DNA of 64,000 bases from Mauremys mutica (taxonomy: Eukaryota > Chordata > Testudines > Geoemydidae): the NCBI RefSeq assembly GCF_020497125.1, contig NC_059081.1, positions 62,516,768-62,580,767 on the forward strand, written 5' to 3'. Positions 1-9,846 of the stretch are shown here, in pieces. The position numbers and the translations under genes are program-made. The notes below the pieces were generated by a model. It worked only from the letters and a program-made list of their open reading frames with translations. It was not told the origin of the DNA and ran no database searches. Within the stretch, counting starts at the first letter, position 1. Each line of letters begins with the position of its first letter.

Positions 1-496
1 AATGAGACGTTATAGTTATTACAGAGAGAGTCGCAGGAAGAGACGGAGCAACTGAAAAACCTGAAGAAATCATCAAAATGCTTCAGGTAAAAAACTTCAA
101 ATAGTCCCACTAAGATTAATGATTTTAACTCTTTAGGAATGCAACAGCTAAAGAAACTCCTAACTATAATGAAGATATGGTTGCCAAGCAACAAAAATGT
201 GAGCTCTGCTTTGAATCCTATATTTGAAAATGGGTTTTATTTATTTCTATATAGTAATATTCTTAAAGTAAAAGTAATTTAAGGCAATGTAAACTGCCTT
301 AAGTTAATTAAACTAATACAACAAAGTGGGCAAATAACAATAGGAATTTTTATCCATTTGTATTAAAAGTTTTAAATAAAAGGTAACAAATAACCTGCCT
401 AATTAAATGTTTGGGGTTTTTTGTTTTGTTTTGTTTTTTTCTTAATAACTTTAAGCTCTTAATGCCTTGTCTTGTATAGTTATAAATACAATTTTT
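1..496. other. AT-rich unique sequence, no gene seen
   Basis: No recognisable coding or repeat feature. A T-rich tract with TTTTG repeats lies at about 414-441. Short open frames here show no family signature. Confidence 0.5.
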
Positions 497-584
497 GCAG
501 TGCACTTGTCCTTGTTGAAGCTCATCAGATTTCTTTTGGCCCAATCCTCCAATTTATCTAGGTCATTCTGAACCCTATCCCTAC
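497..584 (-). mobile_element. CR1 LINE fragment, left part, interrupted by the retrovirus
   Basis: This is a piece of CR1 ORF2 just after the RT domain, read on the minus strand. It matches the corresponding part of the long CR1 at 11.82-11.91 kb. The sequence breaks off after CCCTAC at 584 and resumes at 7189 with CTACCCTCC, so the two pieces are one CR1 copy split by the retrovirus 585-7188. Confidence 0.8.
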
Positions 585-1125
585 TGTTGCTGGCTCAAAG
601 AGCCCGAGGCGGAGCAACAGCAGGTTCGTTGCCCGGTGTGCGTCGCACTAATTATCACACCAGGGTGGAGAAGCAAAACCAGGTTTATTTGAGCCTAAAT
701 ATGGTGCCAGGGAGAAAAGCATTCTCAAATCCTGCACACCCGCGCGCAGGCGGGGTCCCAGCATTTATACCCCACTTGTTTGTGTAAGCCTTTTGTTCGG
801 TTTTCCCCCTCACCCCTCCCTTCCCAGCAGCAGCTACATTAGGCATTACATTTCAGTGTGTTAGAAAAGGTTCTCATCCACAAGCTTATCTTTGGCCTTG
901 ACAGAACAAATGCATACAGATTTTCCTTCCCCCTCTCCCCCTCCTCCCCGCCGCTTCTGCTGTTTCAAACTCCTACATTTGCAAGCTGAGATTGCTGACA
1001 GTTACACATTTTGCTTGCAGTCTGTTAGCATCTTAGGCTGGTTAAAGTTCACAGCATGGAAGACCTCTGGTTTACTCAGGCCTGCAGTCACAACTTTGGT
1101 TTACTCAGGTCTAGTGGCACCAACA
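585..1125 (-). repeat. 3' LTR of the retrovirus
   Basis: This 541-bp repeat differs from the other LTR at four positions, all transitions, two of them at CpG sites. On the minus strand U3 holds a duplicated motif CCTGAGTAAACC near its start, a TATA box (TATAAAT, 763-769) and a polyadenylation signal AATAAA (684-689). Downstream U5 runs to the CA end. On the plus strand it begins TGTTGCTGGC and ends CACCAACA. Confidence 0.93.
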
Positions 1126-1140
1126 ATTCCCCCCTTTGAG
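1126..1140 (-). other. Polypurine tract
   Basis: On the minus strand the sequence CTCAAAGGGGGGAAT lies directly before the TG of the 3' LTR. This is the position and composition of a retroviral polypurine tract, which primes plus-strand DNA synthesis. Confidence 0.85.
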
Positions 1141-1239
1141 AATACTCAACAAACTTTTGGCGAGTTTTCTCAAACTTTAAAAACAAAAACAATGAAGCTT
1201 TACAGATATATGTACAACTGCTCTTTTGAGCTTAGTCAC

Positions 1240-2174
1240 CCCCAACCCAGGAATGAATGCATGGACAAAAGAGTGGAATGTTCATTTAACAACTAAGGGA
1301 TTGGGGCACTGACTATAAATCAGGTAGGTATACCAAGTGGTTTAATTTCCCAGATGTCTCGGTGAATAATTCAGTCCCATATGCATGCTCCCCATGGACC
1401 CAGCAGGATTCGGTATGTGGGAGCCCACACCCACCCTAACCGGTCCATATGCTTGGAAGGAGCACTCTGAATGTCCCCACTTCCATCCAGAAAGTGTCCA
1501 AGTATGTCTCCATGACCACAGATCAGATGGTACTCCTGACGCATCTGTAAGGGCAGTGGGTCAAGTCTATTCTAGATCCCACTGCAATACCTTCCCAGCC
1601 TCAGTGATATTCAATACCATCTCTGTCAGTAACTTCTGGGTCATAGAACTAAGGGCTGAAGTGACATGTAACTCACCAACTCCAGCCTGTACTTAAGATA
1701 GCTGAGTTTCAAGAATAAGGCTAGTAGCCTTTTCTAGTTGGCCCAATTCCTTATCATGTTCTTGTCTTTTAAGATATTGGCCCTCCCCCACAGGGATCTG
1801 CTCAATTCTCTTTCTCTCCAGAGGAAATAACCCAGGCCCTCTGTTGTGCTAATCTAATGGCAGCCCCTTGTGAGCAATCTGGGTATGTAGAAGTGATTTG
1901 AAAACTGGATAAGGGCAATGTCATTTAAAATCCAATTAGGGAGGGCAATACATACTGAAGGATTTATCCAAAACACAGGGCACAGCCTGTAGATTAAACC
2001 CCAAAATCCAATTAATACCACGTTCCCAATCATGGGTCCCATAAATTTCTTCCTTGCCAGTGTACAATTCTTTGTTTCTTCACCAGGGTCAGTTCTCAAT
2101 GTCCTTTTAGTCAGGAATTCCTGGACTTTGGCAATGTCAGTGGAGTGAGTGTTTCTTCTTCTTTCCCAAAACAA
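1240..2174 (-). pseudogene. Uncharacterised decayed region in the env position
   Basis: Env would be expected between the integrase tail and the polypurine tract. A 106-codon open frame (1854-2174) contains a hydrophobic stretch (IGNVVLIGFWGLIY) that could be a membrane segment or signal anchor. Further 3' on the minus strand is a leucine-rich, possibly helical segment (about 1690-1790, with LEKATSLILE) broken by stops. I see no convincing fusion peptide or CX6CC motif, and the space is too short for a full envelope gene. The env assignment rests mainly on position; it could also be unrelated viral 3' sequence. Confidence 0.3.
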
Positions 2175-2360
2175 TTGTGGTTTAGCATCCTACAGGGGAG
2201 AGGTTGCCAGCACATATCACCCTGTAATGGCTGTGCTTTTTCTAGAAAAGTCTAAAGGCACAGTTGGTCTGTCAGTGGACAAGGGAGAGGTTGCCAGTAC
2301 GTCACCTTGTCCTTTTTCCCTGCTGTCCAGAAGCACAGTAGAACTAGAAGAAAGAATAGG

Positions 2361-2570
2361 CTAATCATCAATAGGAAAATTCTTCTGATGTGGAGGGGTC
2401 TTTTTGCAGTGAGAATCCTGGGTCCAAGCAGTCAGTCTTTGGCACTTCACAGCAGCGTTGGTAGACAGCAGGACTTGGAAAGGGCCTTTCCAGCGTGGAG
2501 CCAAGGCAGTCTTTCGTTGATGGATCTTTATGTAGACCCAGTCTTCTGGTTCCAAGGAGCGGTAGGGCTG
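2361..2570 (-). pseudogene. Integrase C-terminal fragment (pol)
   Basis: The minus-strand frame carries EPEDWVYIK followed by RWKGPFQVLL and TAWTQDSHCKK. This spacing is that of the C-terminal DNA-binding (SH3-like) domain of gammaretroviral integrase, with its GPY/F-type module. About 70 codons are open between a TAG just upstream (2571-2573) and the stop at 2361. Nothing upstream gives the catalytic core with its D,D,E residues, nor RNase H or RT. It is the only pol remnant I recognise in the provirus. It places the virus in the gamma-like class and confirms the minus orientation. Confidence 0.7.
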
Positions 2571-2639
2571 CTAGGATCTTTGGGTTGTTTCTTCTTTACC
2601 TGTGAGAAAAAAACCTAACACATTGCATTAGTGTCTTTG

Positions 2640-5200
2640 CAGATTTTACAAATTTTATAGTTGCATGGGCAAATTTAAGTCCCCCCTTTTTCTGGTTTTT
2701 AGCCAAGTAATGGTTCTTATACTTATTAGTGCCAAAGGAAGGGCATCTGGCCACTTTAAGTTTGTCTCAGCACAAATCTTGGCCAGTTTATTTTTAGCAT
2801 GTTAACTATTCTTTTTCCTTTTCCCATTTTTTTTCTTTAACCTATAAAGGAAACTTTTACTTATACACTTTTTGTTAACAATAAACACATACACAGTACA
2901 TTAGTCTTATTTAACATATGCCACATATACCCTTTCACTAAAATAACCTTATTACAGAGCTTTAGAACAACAAGCCAGGACAAGCACACCCACTTTGATG
3001 AGTTCACTTAATATAACCTTTAGTCCAATAGCTTTCCACCATCCCAGCCCTCTGGCTAGAAGTCTGAGGTAGCCAGAAGGATCCCATGTACAATATGGGG
3101 AGTGGGTTAACTTTCCATGTCCTTGCTTTTAAAGACTGTTAGTATGCAAATTTTAATAACCATTCTAAATTAAAAGATTTGGCTAATAAAGTTTCTTTCT
3201 CTTACTTAAGAAAATGTATTAGACTTTAGTATATCACATTTTTCTGATATATCCAAACACTTTGTATTCTAAGTAGAACAAAACAAGTATCTGTATTTCA
3301 ATTTAACACTGCCACTTGATTTTAAATTAGACCATCCCATAAAAATATTAAACACAACAATTTTGGCCACGAGACAAACACCACAAGACAGAACATAGAA
3401 CACAAAACATAATTGTTACTCTGTCAGTAAATGCATGATATGTTGAATGCTGTTCAGCTGGCATTAGTTTTCTTTGATTATCTGAAAGACAAAACAAAAG
3501 TCTACCCCTTCTGGGCAGTCAATCATTACTTAAAATATACAACTACTCTTGTTAATTCAGGAGAATTACCCCATATTTTCTTTGCCTGAATTTATTTACA
3601 AACATTTCAAAGACACCAAAAACTTTTCTCTTTAGCATTTTTACAAAGTTCAACTGCTGTTCCCTCCAGCAACTAAAGAGTTAACTTTTCACTTTCCCTT
3701 AAAAATCACTTGCTCTTCCCCTTAAATCACTTGCTTTTTCCTTCAGCAGCCACTTACCAATTCAAATCACCATTCCAAATATCCTTTTGAGTATTTGAAA
3801 TTTCCATGCTTATACTCACTTACTCCTTCTCACTACACCCTTAAAAGTTTCCAACCTGTTTTCCCATCTCTCTGTTGCCTGCTCACCTGGGCCCGATCCT
3901 GCTTTTCTCGCTGAACCGTTCCTATCCTGGACACAAAGTTATTCCACTACCAGTTTAGCTAGGAGGGTGGGCTTTACAACTAGCCCCCACCCTTCTGGTC
4001 TTTTCCCTAAAACATTTTACTCCCAAAACTACTCGAGTCCTCCCTAGTAAGGCTTGCCACCTGGCAAAAATACATGGCCATTGGGTAAAGGCCATTTACT
4101 TAACACACAATCCAAACTCCTTTGGGGGTCTACCCAGAGACCCACCCATTTGTCTGCTGACACTTAAACAGAAAAGACAATTACACAGAGAGCAGAGAAA
4201 ATTACAGTCTAAGCCAGATTTTTCCTACTTCTATTACATTGTCCGGTACAGGGGGGGGGGCAGGACAGAAAGATCTCAATACAACCTCAGAGCTTCATCG
4301 CACACATGGCTTCCACCCTGAGGAATTACGAACGAGAAGTTTAGTTCCGCCCACACACCTAACGCCCAAATGAACAGAGCAGAAAAACAACAGTAACCGG
4401 TTAAACAGAATAGAACCAGAACCAGATAGTGCACCAAAACTAGATAGTGTTTCCTTATTCTATTAGGGCTCACCTTTAACCATACAATCCTTATCATATA
4501 ACACCAACAATGCCAAACAAAGCAAACATAAAATAACAAGGGTAAAACAGATAGATGGTGTAAATTCTGCAGGGCTCCCCAATTCTCTATTGCTCACCAA
4601 ACTGTGACAAATTTCTGTTACCAATTATTCCTCATGTCAGGTGATCAAACTGACACTGCATATAATCAAATTTTAAAGCTTCATTAAAAATAATAAAACA
4701 ACAATGGAGAGTATTGGGAACACTCCCACACCACTCAGGAAAAATATGAATGCCCCAAGCCTTAAGCCACTTTAATACTTACACATATCCAGACTGGCCA
4801 TGTCTGTGTATAATGTTCAGAGAAGGGAAATAGGTGGACGGGAGATTATCCTGTATACAGCTTGTCCAGAATTTCCAACATGCTTCCACTCTTGGGATGG
4901 CTGTTCTTTTACACCCTGGACTCTCCTGCGGCGTCTCTTTCGGAGATTCCAGTTCAGGTCAGCTGCCCTATGGCTTCGGGGTTGCAAAAACTGTTGGATC
5001 TCACTGAACCGTTAAGCTTTGCAAATGCAATCTCAGTTTTGTAACTTGTACTGTCTTTGGTTTGCCTGTCTCTATTTTTCACAACCAGCTGGGGCTGAAA
5101 ACAGTTTTACTTAGCATAGTCTGTGTGCTGGTTCTTGACCTTGAACATAAAGCAGCTCTCTCTTTATCTCTGGGGTTAGCCGAGTTTCAAATTAACCCGT
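2640..5200 (-). other. Retroviral interior without recognisable pol
   Basis: About 2.6 kb that should contain capsid, protease, RT and RNase H is AT-rich and full of stops in all frames. An 87-codon minus-strand frame (4276-4539) is strongly hydrophobic in its first half but matches no family I know. A run of ten G lies at about 4251-4260. The stretch next to 5.05-5.2 kb may continue the second gag-like frame with stops. It may be decayed coding sequence or captured foreign sequence. Confidence 0.4.
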
Positions 5201-5202
5201 TC

Positions 5203-5445
5203 CTAGACAAATTGCTCACATTGTGTCAGAGGCTTTTCTTTGTGATTAAAAGCTCCTCTGAGATATATGATCTTATCTAGATTGAAGATACCTTCTAATG
5301 GGCACTGTTTAGATGGATTTTCACACATGTGAAGATTCCAATTCTCTAAATACCTGCAGGTTTTAGGACCATAATGTACGTACATGTACTATGCTGGGGT
5401 ACCCTTAGGGGGTGAGGTAGAATTTTTAGACTGTCCCTTACCCAT
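5203..5445 (-). pseudogene. Second gag-like N-terminus (matrix) inside the provirus
   Basis: On the minus strand an ATG at 5443-5445 opens with MGKGQSKNSTS, including a glycine at position 2 suited to N-myristoylation. The frame meets a TAG at 5389-5391, continues open for 60 codons and ends at a TAG at 5203. The later part has the layout of a retroviral matrix domain: a YGPKTCRYLENW helix segment, then QCPLEGIFNLDKI, which resembles the conserved 'WP..GTF' turn of gamma/beta-type matrix proteins with Cys in place of Trp. It is unlike the first gag start at 6309, so it appears to come from another retroviral lineage. Assignment is by pattern only. Confidence 0.45.
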
Positions 5446-5874
5446 TTTCCACTTACACACACAGAGAGGGTACCCTGTCCGCGCTAGCGGCTCATAAACT
5501 AAGAATCTCTCCCTACAGAACACTCACACAGGAGAGATTAACGAGGATGACTGACTCTTCTACATCTCCTTTCAGCAAAGAGCGTCGGCTAGTCTCTGGG
5601 AGACACAGCGCCGCATACTCTGATTGCATCCAATGAGATGATCAGACTGTCAGTAGCCCACACAGAAAGGAAGGGGGGGAGGGAAGATGGGTTCACACAT
5701 TCCTAGACCCAGGCAGCTTCCTCACCGGACGATGCCAGGCTGAGTCAGCCCACCGTGGGTCGGATCTCCTAAAGATCCACTAGTTACTGGGCTTGCGTTA
5801 GACTACTCCTGATCATTAGCAATCGCTTCACAGGGTAATCTGGGCGTCTTCCAGTAACGAACACTCACACGGGT

Positions 5875-5897
5875 ATACACACACACACACACACACA
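5875..5897. repeat. (AC)n microsatellite inside the provirus
   Basis: About eleven AC units. It lies upstream of the second gag-like frame. Confidence 0.9.
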
Positions 5898-6069
5898 TCA
5901 AGGCCATTGTTTCCTATTACCACGATGCATTTTATCTTGCTGCACAGTCAATAAGTTCAGATGGCATGAGCCCAGCAGAGACAGACATTCCCACGGACAG
6001 TTCTCCTCCCAGTGCAGCTCTGGGGCATATGATGAGGGATTTTTACAAGAGCTCTACATACAAACAGCT

Positions 6070-6309
6070 TCAGAAGCTACCCATTCGCTGACAAAACAGA
6101 AGTAATTGAAGGATCATGTTGTAATTAAGTGATCCTTCTGGTGGCCACCTTTCCTGGCTCTCTAACTGATACTGAGGCCAGTCTACTGTATAAAATCTTT
6201 TCAGTTTACTTTTAGTCATTGGATCCAAACCAAATACCTTCCAATTTGCTAGAATGCATTCTAGGGGCGTACACCTTGCCCTACTAACCTTACCCTGTCC
6301 TTGCCCCAT
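6070..6309 (-). pseudogene. Gag matrix fragment
   Basis: The ATG at 6307-6309 (minus strand) starts MGQGQGKVS, with Gly2 available for myristoylation, a hallmark of Gag. It is followed by TPLECILANWK and, about 40 residues later, ERWPPEGSLN. This is the order of conserved blocks in class I/gamma-type matrix domains, which bind the plasma membrane during assembly. The frame ends at a TGA at 6070-6072 after about 79 codons, and I do not recognise capsid or nucleocapsid beyond it. An in-frame GTG lies 24 bases upstream of the ATG, so a slightly longer frame exists, but the MGQ start fits Gag better. The leader between the primer site and this ATG is about 315 bases and includes a donor-like AAG/GTAGGA at about 6417-6425. 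Confidence 0.65.
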
Positions 6310-6625
6310 ACCATGGGCTTGCCCTTGACCCACTCTAGGACGCTCTCTCGTCTAGTGGGAATTACAACGGCTGGGCGTCCCCAGCCTCAGGCAAAAGTCC
6401 ACACCACTGGACTGTTCCTACCTTATCCACAGGACCGGTTCCTCACCGTCGCACACAGCTGCTTCTCCACTATCTGAGTGCGTTGCACCGTTGTGTCCTC
6501 CAAGGTCAGCCTGACGCGTCTCTGCCGAGGCCCCCGGTAAAGGCACCGGTGCGCGCTGGGCATTGGCTGTGACCATCGTCCACCGGCCATTGGAGGAGTC
6601 CGGGCAAGGCACAATTTTGCCTCGA

Positions 6626-6643
6626 GCCCACCCAGGGACGCCA
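6626..6643 (-). other. Primer binding site, tRNA-Asn type
   Basis: On the minus strand TGGCGTCCCTGGGTGGGC lies 4 bases after the 5' LTR. It is complementary to the 3' end of vertebrate tRNA-Asn(GTT) including the added CCA, and complementarity continues into the T-loop (CTCGA). tRNA-Pro, -Lys, -Arg, -Gln and -Trp 3' ends fit much worse. Confidence 0.8.
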
Positions 6644-6647
6644 AAAC

Positions 6648-7188
6648 TGTTGCTGGCTCAAAGAGCCCGAGGCGGAGCAACAGCAGGTTCGTTGCCCAGT
6701 GTGCGTCGCACTAATTATCACACCAGGGTGGAGAAGCAAAACCAGGTTTATTTGAGCCCAAATATGGTGCCAGGGAGAAAAGCATTCTCAAATCCTGCAC
6801 ACCCGCGCGCAGGCGGGGTCCCAGCATTTATACCCCACTTGTTTGTGTAAGCCTTTTGTTCGGTTTTCCTCCTCACCCCTCCCTTCCCAGCAGCAGCTAC
6901 ATTAGGCATTACATTTCAGCGTGTTAGAAAAGGTTCTCATCCACAAGCTTATCTTTGGCCTTGACAGAACAAATGCATACAGATTTTCCTTCCCCCTCTC
7001 CCCCTCCTCCCCGCCGCTTCTGCTGTTTCAAACTCCTACATTTGCAAGCTGAGATTGCTGACAGTTACACATTTTGCTTGCAGTCTGTTAGCATCTTAGG
7101 CTGGTTAAAGTTCACAGCATGGAAGACCTCTGGTTTACTCAGGCCTGCAGTCACAACTTTGGTTTACTCAGGTCTAGTGGCACCAACA
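6648..7188 (-). promoter_or_regulatory. 5' LTR of the retrovirus (promoter)
   Basis: This LTR is 541 bp long and differs from the left LTR at four sites. On the minus strand it holds the TATA box at 6826-6832 and AATAAA at 6747-6752, giving the usual U3-R-U5 order. It would drive transcription leftward through the provirus. The identical length of both LTRs and the near identity point to a recent insertion. Confidence 0.92.
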
Positions 7189-7480
7189 CTACCCTCCAGT
7201 GTATCTACCTCTCCTCCCAGGTTAGTGTCATCCACAAACTTGCTGAGGGTGCAATTCATCCCATCATCCAGATTATTAATGAAGTTAAACAAAACCGGCC
7301 CCAGGACCAACCTCTGGGGGACTCCACTTGATACAGGCTGCCACCTAGACATCAAGCTGTTGATCGCTACCTGTTGATCCTGATGATCTAGCCAGCTTTC
7401 TATCCACCTTAAAGTCCATTCATCCATCCATACTACTTTAACTTGCTGGCAAGAATACAGACAGTTTCAAAAGTTTTGCT
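7189..7480 (-). mobile_element. CR1 LINE fragment, right part, RT region
   Basis: This continues the CR1 copy broken at 584. The minus-strand translation includes [18 protein letters not shown] and FVDDT, the RT B box and a mutated catalytic box. Homology ends near 7480 where the copy is truncated. It is older and more diverged than the CR1 at 11 kb. Confidence 0.8.
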
Positions 7481-7625
7481 GACAGTTAATAATATGCTGT
7501 TCAAAGCAGAGAAGGTTTGCAGTCTGGGAGCAATATTTTAAAATACTGATCATATGGGAGAGAAAATGCAGACTATTTCCTTATTTTATTTTGTTGTGTG
7601 TTTTCTTTCTGACATTGATGCACAT

Positions 7626-8040
7626 CATAGATGCATAGATTCTAAGGCCAGAAAGCACCATTATGATCATCTAGTTCAGGGGTCGGCAACCTTTCAAAAG
7701 TGGTGTGCCGAGTCTTCATTTATGCACTCTAATTTAAGGTTTCGCGTGCTGGTAATACATTTTAACATTTTTAGAAGGTCTCTTCCCATAAGTCTATAAT
7801 ATATAACTAAACTATTGTTGTATGTAAAGTAAATAAGGTTTTTAAAATGTTTAAGAAGCTTCACTTAAAATTAAATTAAAATGCAGAGCTCCCCTGGACC
7901 GGTGACCAGGAACCGGGCAGTGTGAGTGCCACTGAAAATCAGTTCGCCTGCTGCCTTCGGCACAGGTTGCCTGCCCCTGATCTAGTTCAACCTGCATAGC
8001 ACAAGACAGAAAATTTCCTCCAATAGTAGATGTATCATAC
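7626..8040 (-). mobile_element. CR1 3' tail fragment split by a hAT MITE
   Basis: The sequence CATAGATGCATAGATTC, followed by an AAGGCCAGAA / ATGATCATCTAGTTCAACC block, is a CR1 3' end on the minus strand. It is interrupted between 7677 and 7979 by a hAT miniature element and its 8-bp target duplication. The right edge is approximate. Confidence 0.65.
7677..7979. mobile_element. hAT MITE, 303 bp
   Basis: The ends are CAGGGGTCGGCAACC and, on the other strand, CAGGGGCAGGCAACC. A perfect 8-bp duplication ATCTAGTT flanks it (7669-7676 and 7980-7987). It encodes no protein and must have been moved by a hAT transposase in trans. Confidence 0.9.
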
Positions 8041-8050
8041 AGAGTCTTCA

Positions 8051-9434
8051 TTTCAGTGTAATCTAGTCCCGTCCTTTTGGCTGAATAAGTAGCTGATCTT
8101 TATCCATATGACCAGTAGGGAACATATTACAGCATGTAGCTGAAATTCTGCTCAATACTAAGTCACTGAAGGCATTGGCATCGTGCAGGAGTCACTGAAG
8201 GGAGAATTTGACAGGCATATGTCAATAACGACATCTGAATAACACCACTTTTAGTTGTGGCCAGCCTGTTGTCACAAGGGTCTTTGTTCTATCCTCCTCC
8301 ACAGTGATGTCGTCCTGTGTTATTGAAACTCAGACTCTTTCCAGCCAGTTGACTGAATTATCCAGCACAGAATGAAGGTTGGGATTTGTTCTTAATCCAA
8401 AGGATTTAATTACTGAGGTTCTGATCATGTTGGAGTCAGACTCTGATTTAATTAGGTGGAAGGCACGCTGTGTATAACTTGGGGGCTTGGCATGGCTGGT
8501 GAGTCAGCATTTGGGCTATTAACAATGAAACGGCATCACTCAATATGTCATTTGCAAGGTAATTTCCGCTAGACTATCAGAAGGCTCTCGGGTTTCATCT
8601 CTGACCCAGATACAGGCAAGCAAGAGTACAACTATTTAATAAAGATTGCCATGAGAAGGCATGTGGCGAGACAACATTAAGGTGGTGAGTCTGCACTATT
8701 GACCTAAGCAGGGCCCAGTCGCATAGAGAGGCAGCAGGGGCTAGTACTTGGCAGACCTGGATTCCATCTTTGTTTGGCCACTTCCTTGCTGGGTGATCTT
8801 CTGTAAATCCCTTTCTCTCTCAATGCCTGTTTCCCCTCCCAGTGTTGACATGTGGGGCCGAGTGGCGTGCCTACCAATGTAACACCGATATATATTGCAG
8901 GTATATACCATCCAAGTGATTTTGTGTTTGTGTGTGTTCTGACTAAAATGGAAAGCTCAGGGAATGAATCAAAAGCAGCATGCATTAGCTACAGTAACTT
9001 TTTTTTGTAAATACTTATGTCCCACAAAACACCATTTATCTCTGGAAGCTTTTCTGGAATAATCTCTTGCAAGTTGTTTTTGATGAGTCAAACCAAGTGT
9101 TGTTTATCATTTGTTACCTAGAATAGACTCTATTAGACTGTTCCACTAAACAAATTACATTTATATTCCTACCAGTGATTACAAAGGTCTAAATCAGAAG
9201 CTTTTAAGAGGTGTGTTTGCTGTTCTAATCACTTACTGATCTCCTGTAGGGAAAAGGAAAATAGACCCTTGATTTGTGGCGGGGTCCTTACAAATAATCA
9301 GACTACAGCTGATGACGCAGACAATGTAGGGGATGAGGTGGTTCTCCATTAAACCAGAGAAGGTTGTTGTTTGTGACACATTCAGCATTGCCGATTGAGT
9401 GATCAAGGTTTAACCGCCATTTCAAGCACTAGCT
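8051..9434. other. Unique sequence, nothing recognised
   Basis: No conserved frame, terminal repeat or simple repeat was seen in this stretch of about 1.4 kb. Confidence 0.45.
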
Positions 9435-9846
9435 AGAGCTGGATGGGAAATAATTTCCCCGTCCTATGAAAAGTTTTGAGATTTCAAATATCTTCCCATA
9501 GAATCAGGATGAAAAGTTGATATCTCCAATTCCTGTGAACCAACTTTTTTTTTTTAAATGGTCTGTTTGGGTCAACATTTCATTTATATTGATTATTTCA
9601 AAACACTTTTTTTTTACTATAATTAGCATAAATTTGGAGAGAGTCATTTTGAACCGGAAACACGGAATTTATGGTTTCAAAAATGTCAAAAGAAAATATT
9701 TAGCTAATTTGGGAAACTTTTTCAACATTGTTTTGAGCCAAGAAACTTGTCAAACCCAACTCTTCCCTGGGAAAAGTTTTGGTTTTGATGAAATGGCATT
9801 TTCTGACGGAAAAAACATTTTTGCTGAAAAATTCCTGAGCAGCTCT
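9435..9846. repeat. AT-rich foldback repeat, copy A
   Basis: It begins AGAGCTGG and ends CAGCTCT and is filled with AAATTT/TTTTCATT-type blocks. Several similar units occur across the window. The 149-codon plus-strand frame here (9517-9966) is a by-product of low stop density and has no protein signature. Confidence 0.5.

Larger units (their letters stand above)
585..7188 (-). mobile_element. Class I (gamma-like) endogenous retrovirus, complete with two LTRs
   Basis: The provirus is 6,604 bp, with LTRs at 585-1125 and 6648-7188. Both LTRs begin TG and end CA. The 4-bp sequence CTAC flanks both ends (581-584 has CTAC at its end, and 7189-7192 is CTAC), as expected for a target duplication of a gammaretrovirus-like integrase. 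Minus orientation is fixed by four independent signs: primer binding site next to the right LTR, polypurine tract next to the left LTR, TATA box before AATAAA on the minus strand, and the order gag start (6.3 kb) then integrase tail (2.4 kb). The interior is only about 5.5 kb and has no recognisable capsid, protease, RT or RNase H, so the copy is defective. It lies inside a CR1 LINE. Confidence 0.9.

Noticed and set aside
5698..5790. Possible second primer binding site (minus-strand TGGCATCGTCCGG) before the second gag-like frame
   Set aside because: It shares only an 8-base core with a tRNA-Pro type site and is not preceded by a CA-ended LTR, so it is not supported.
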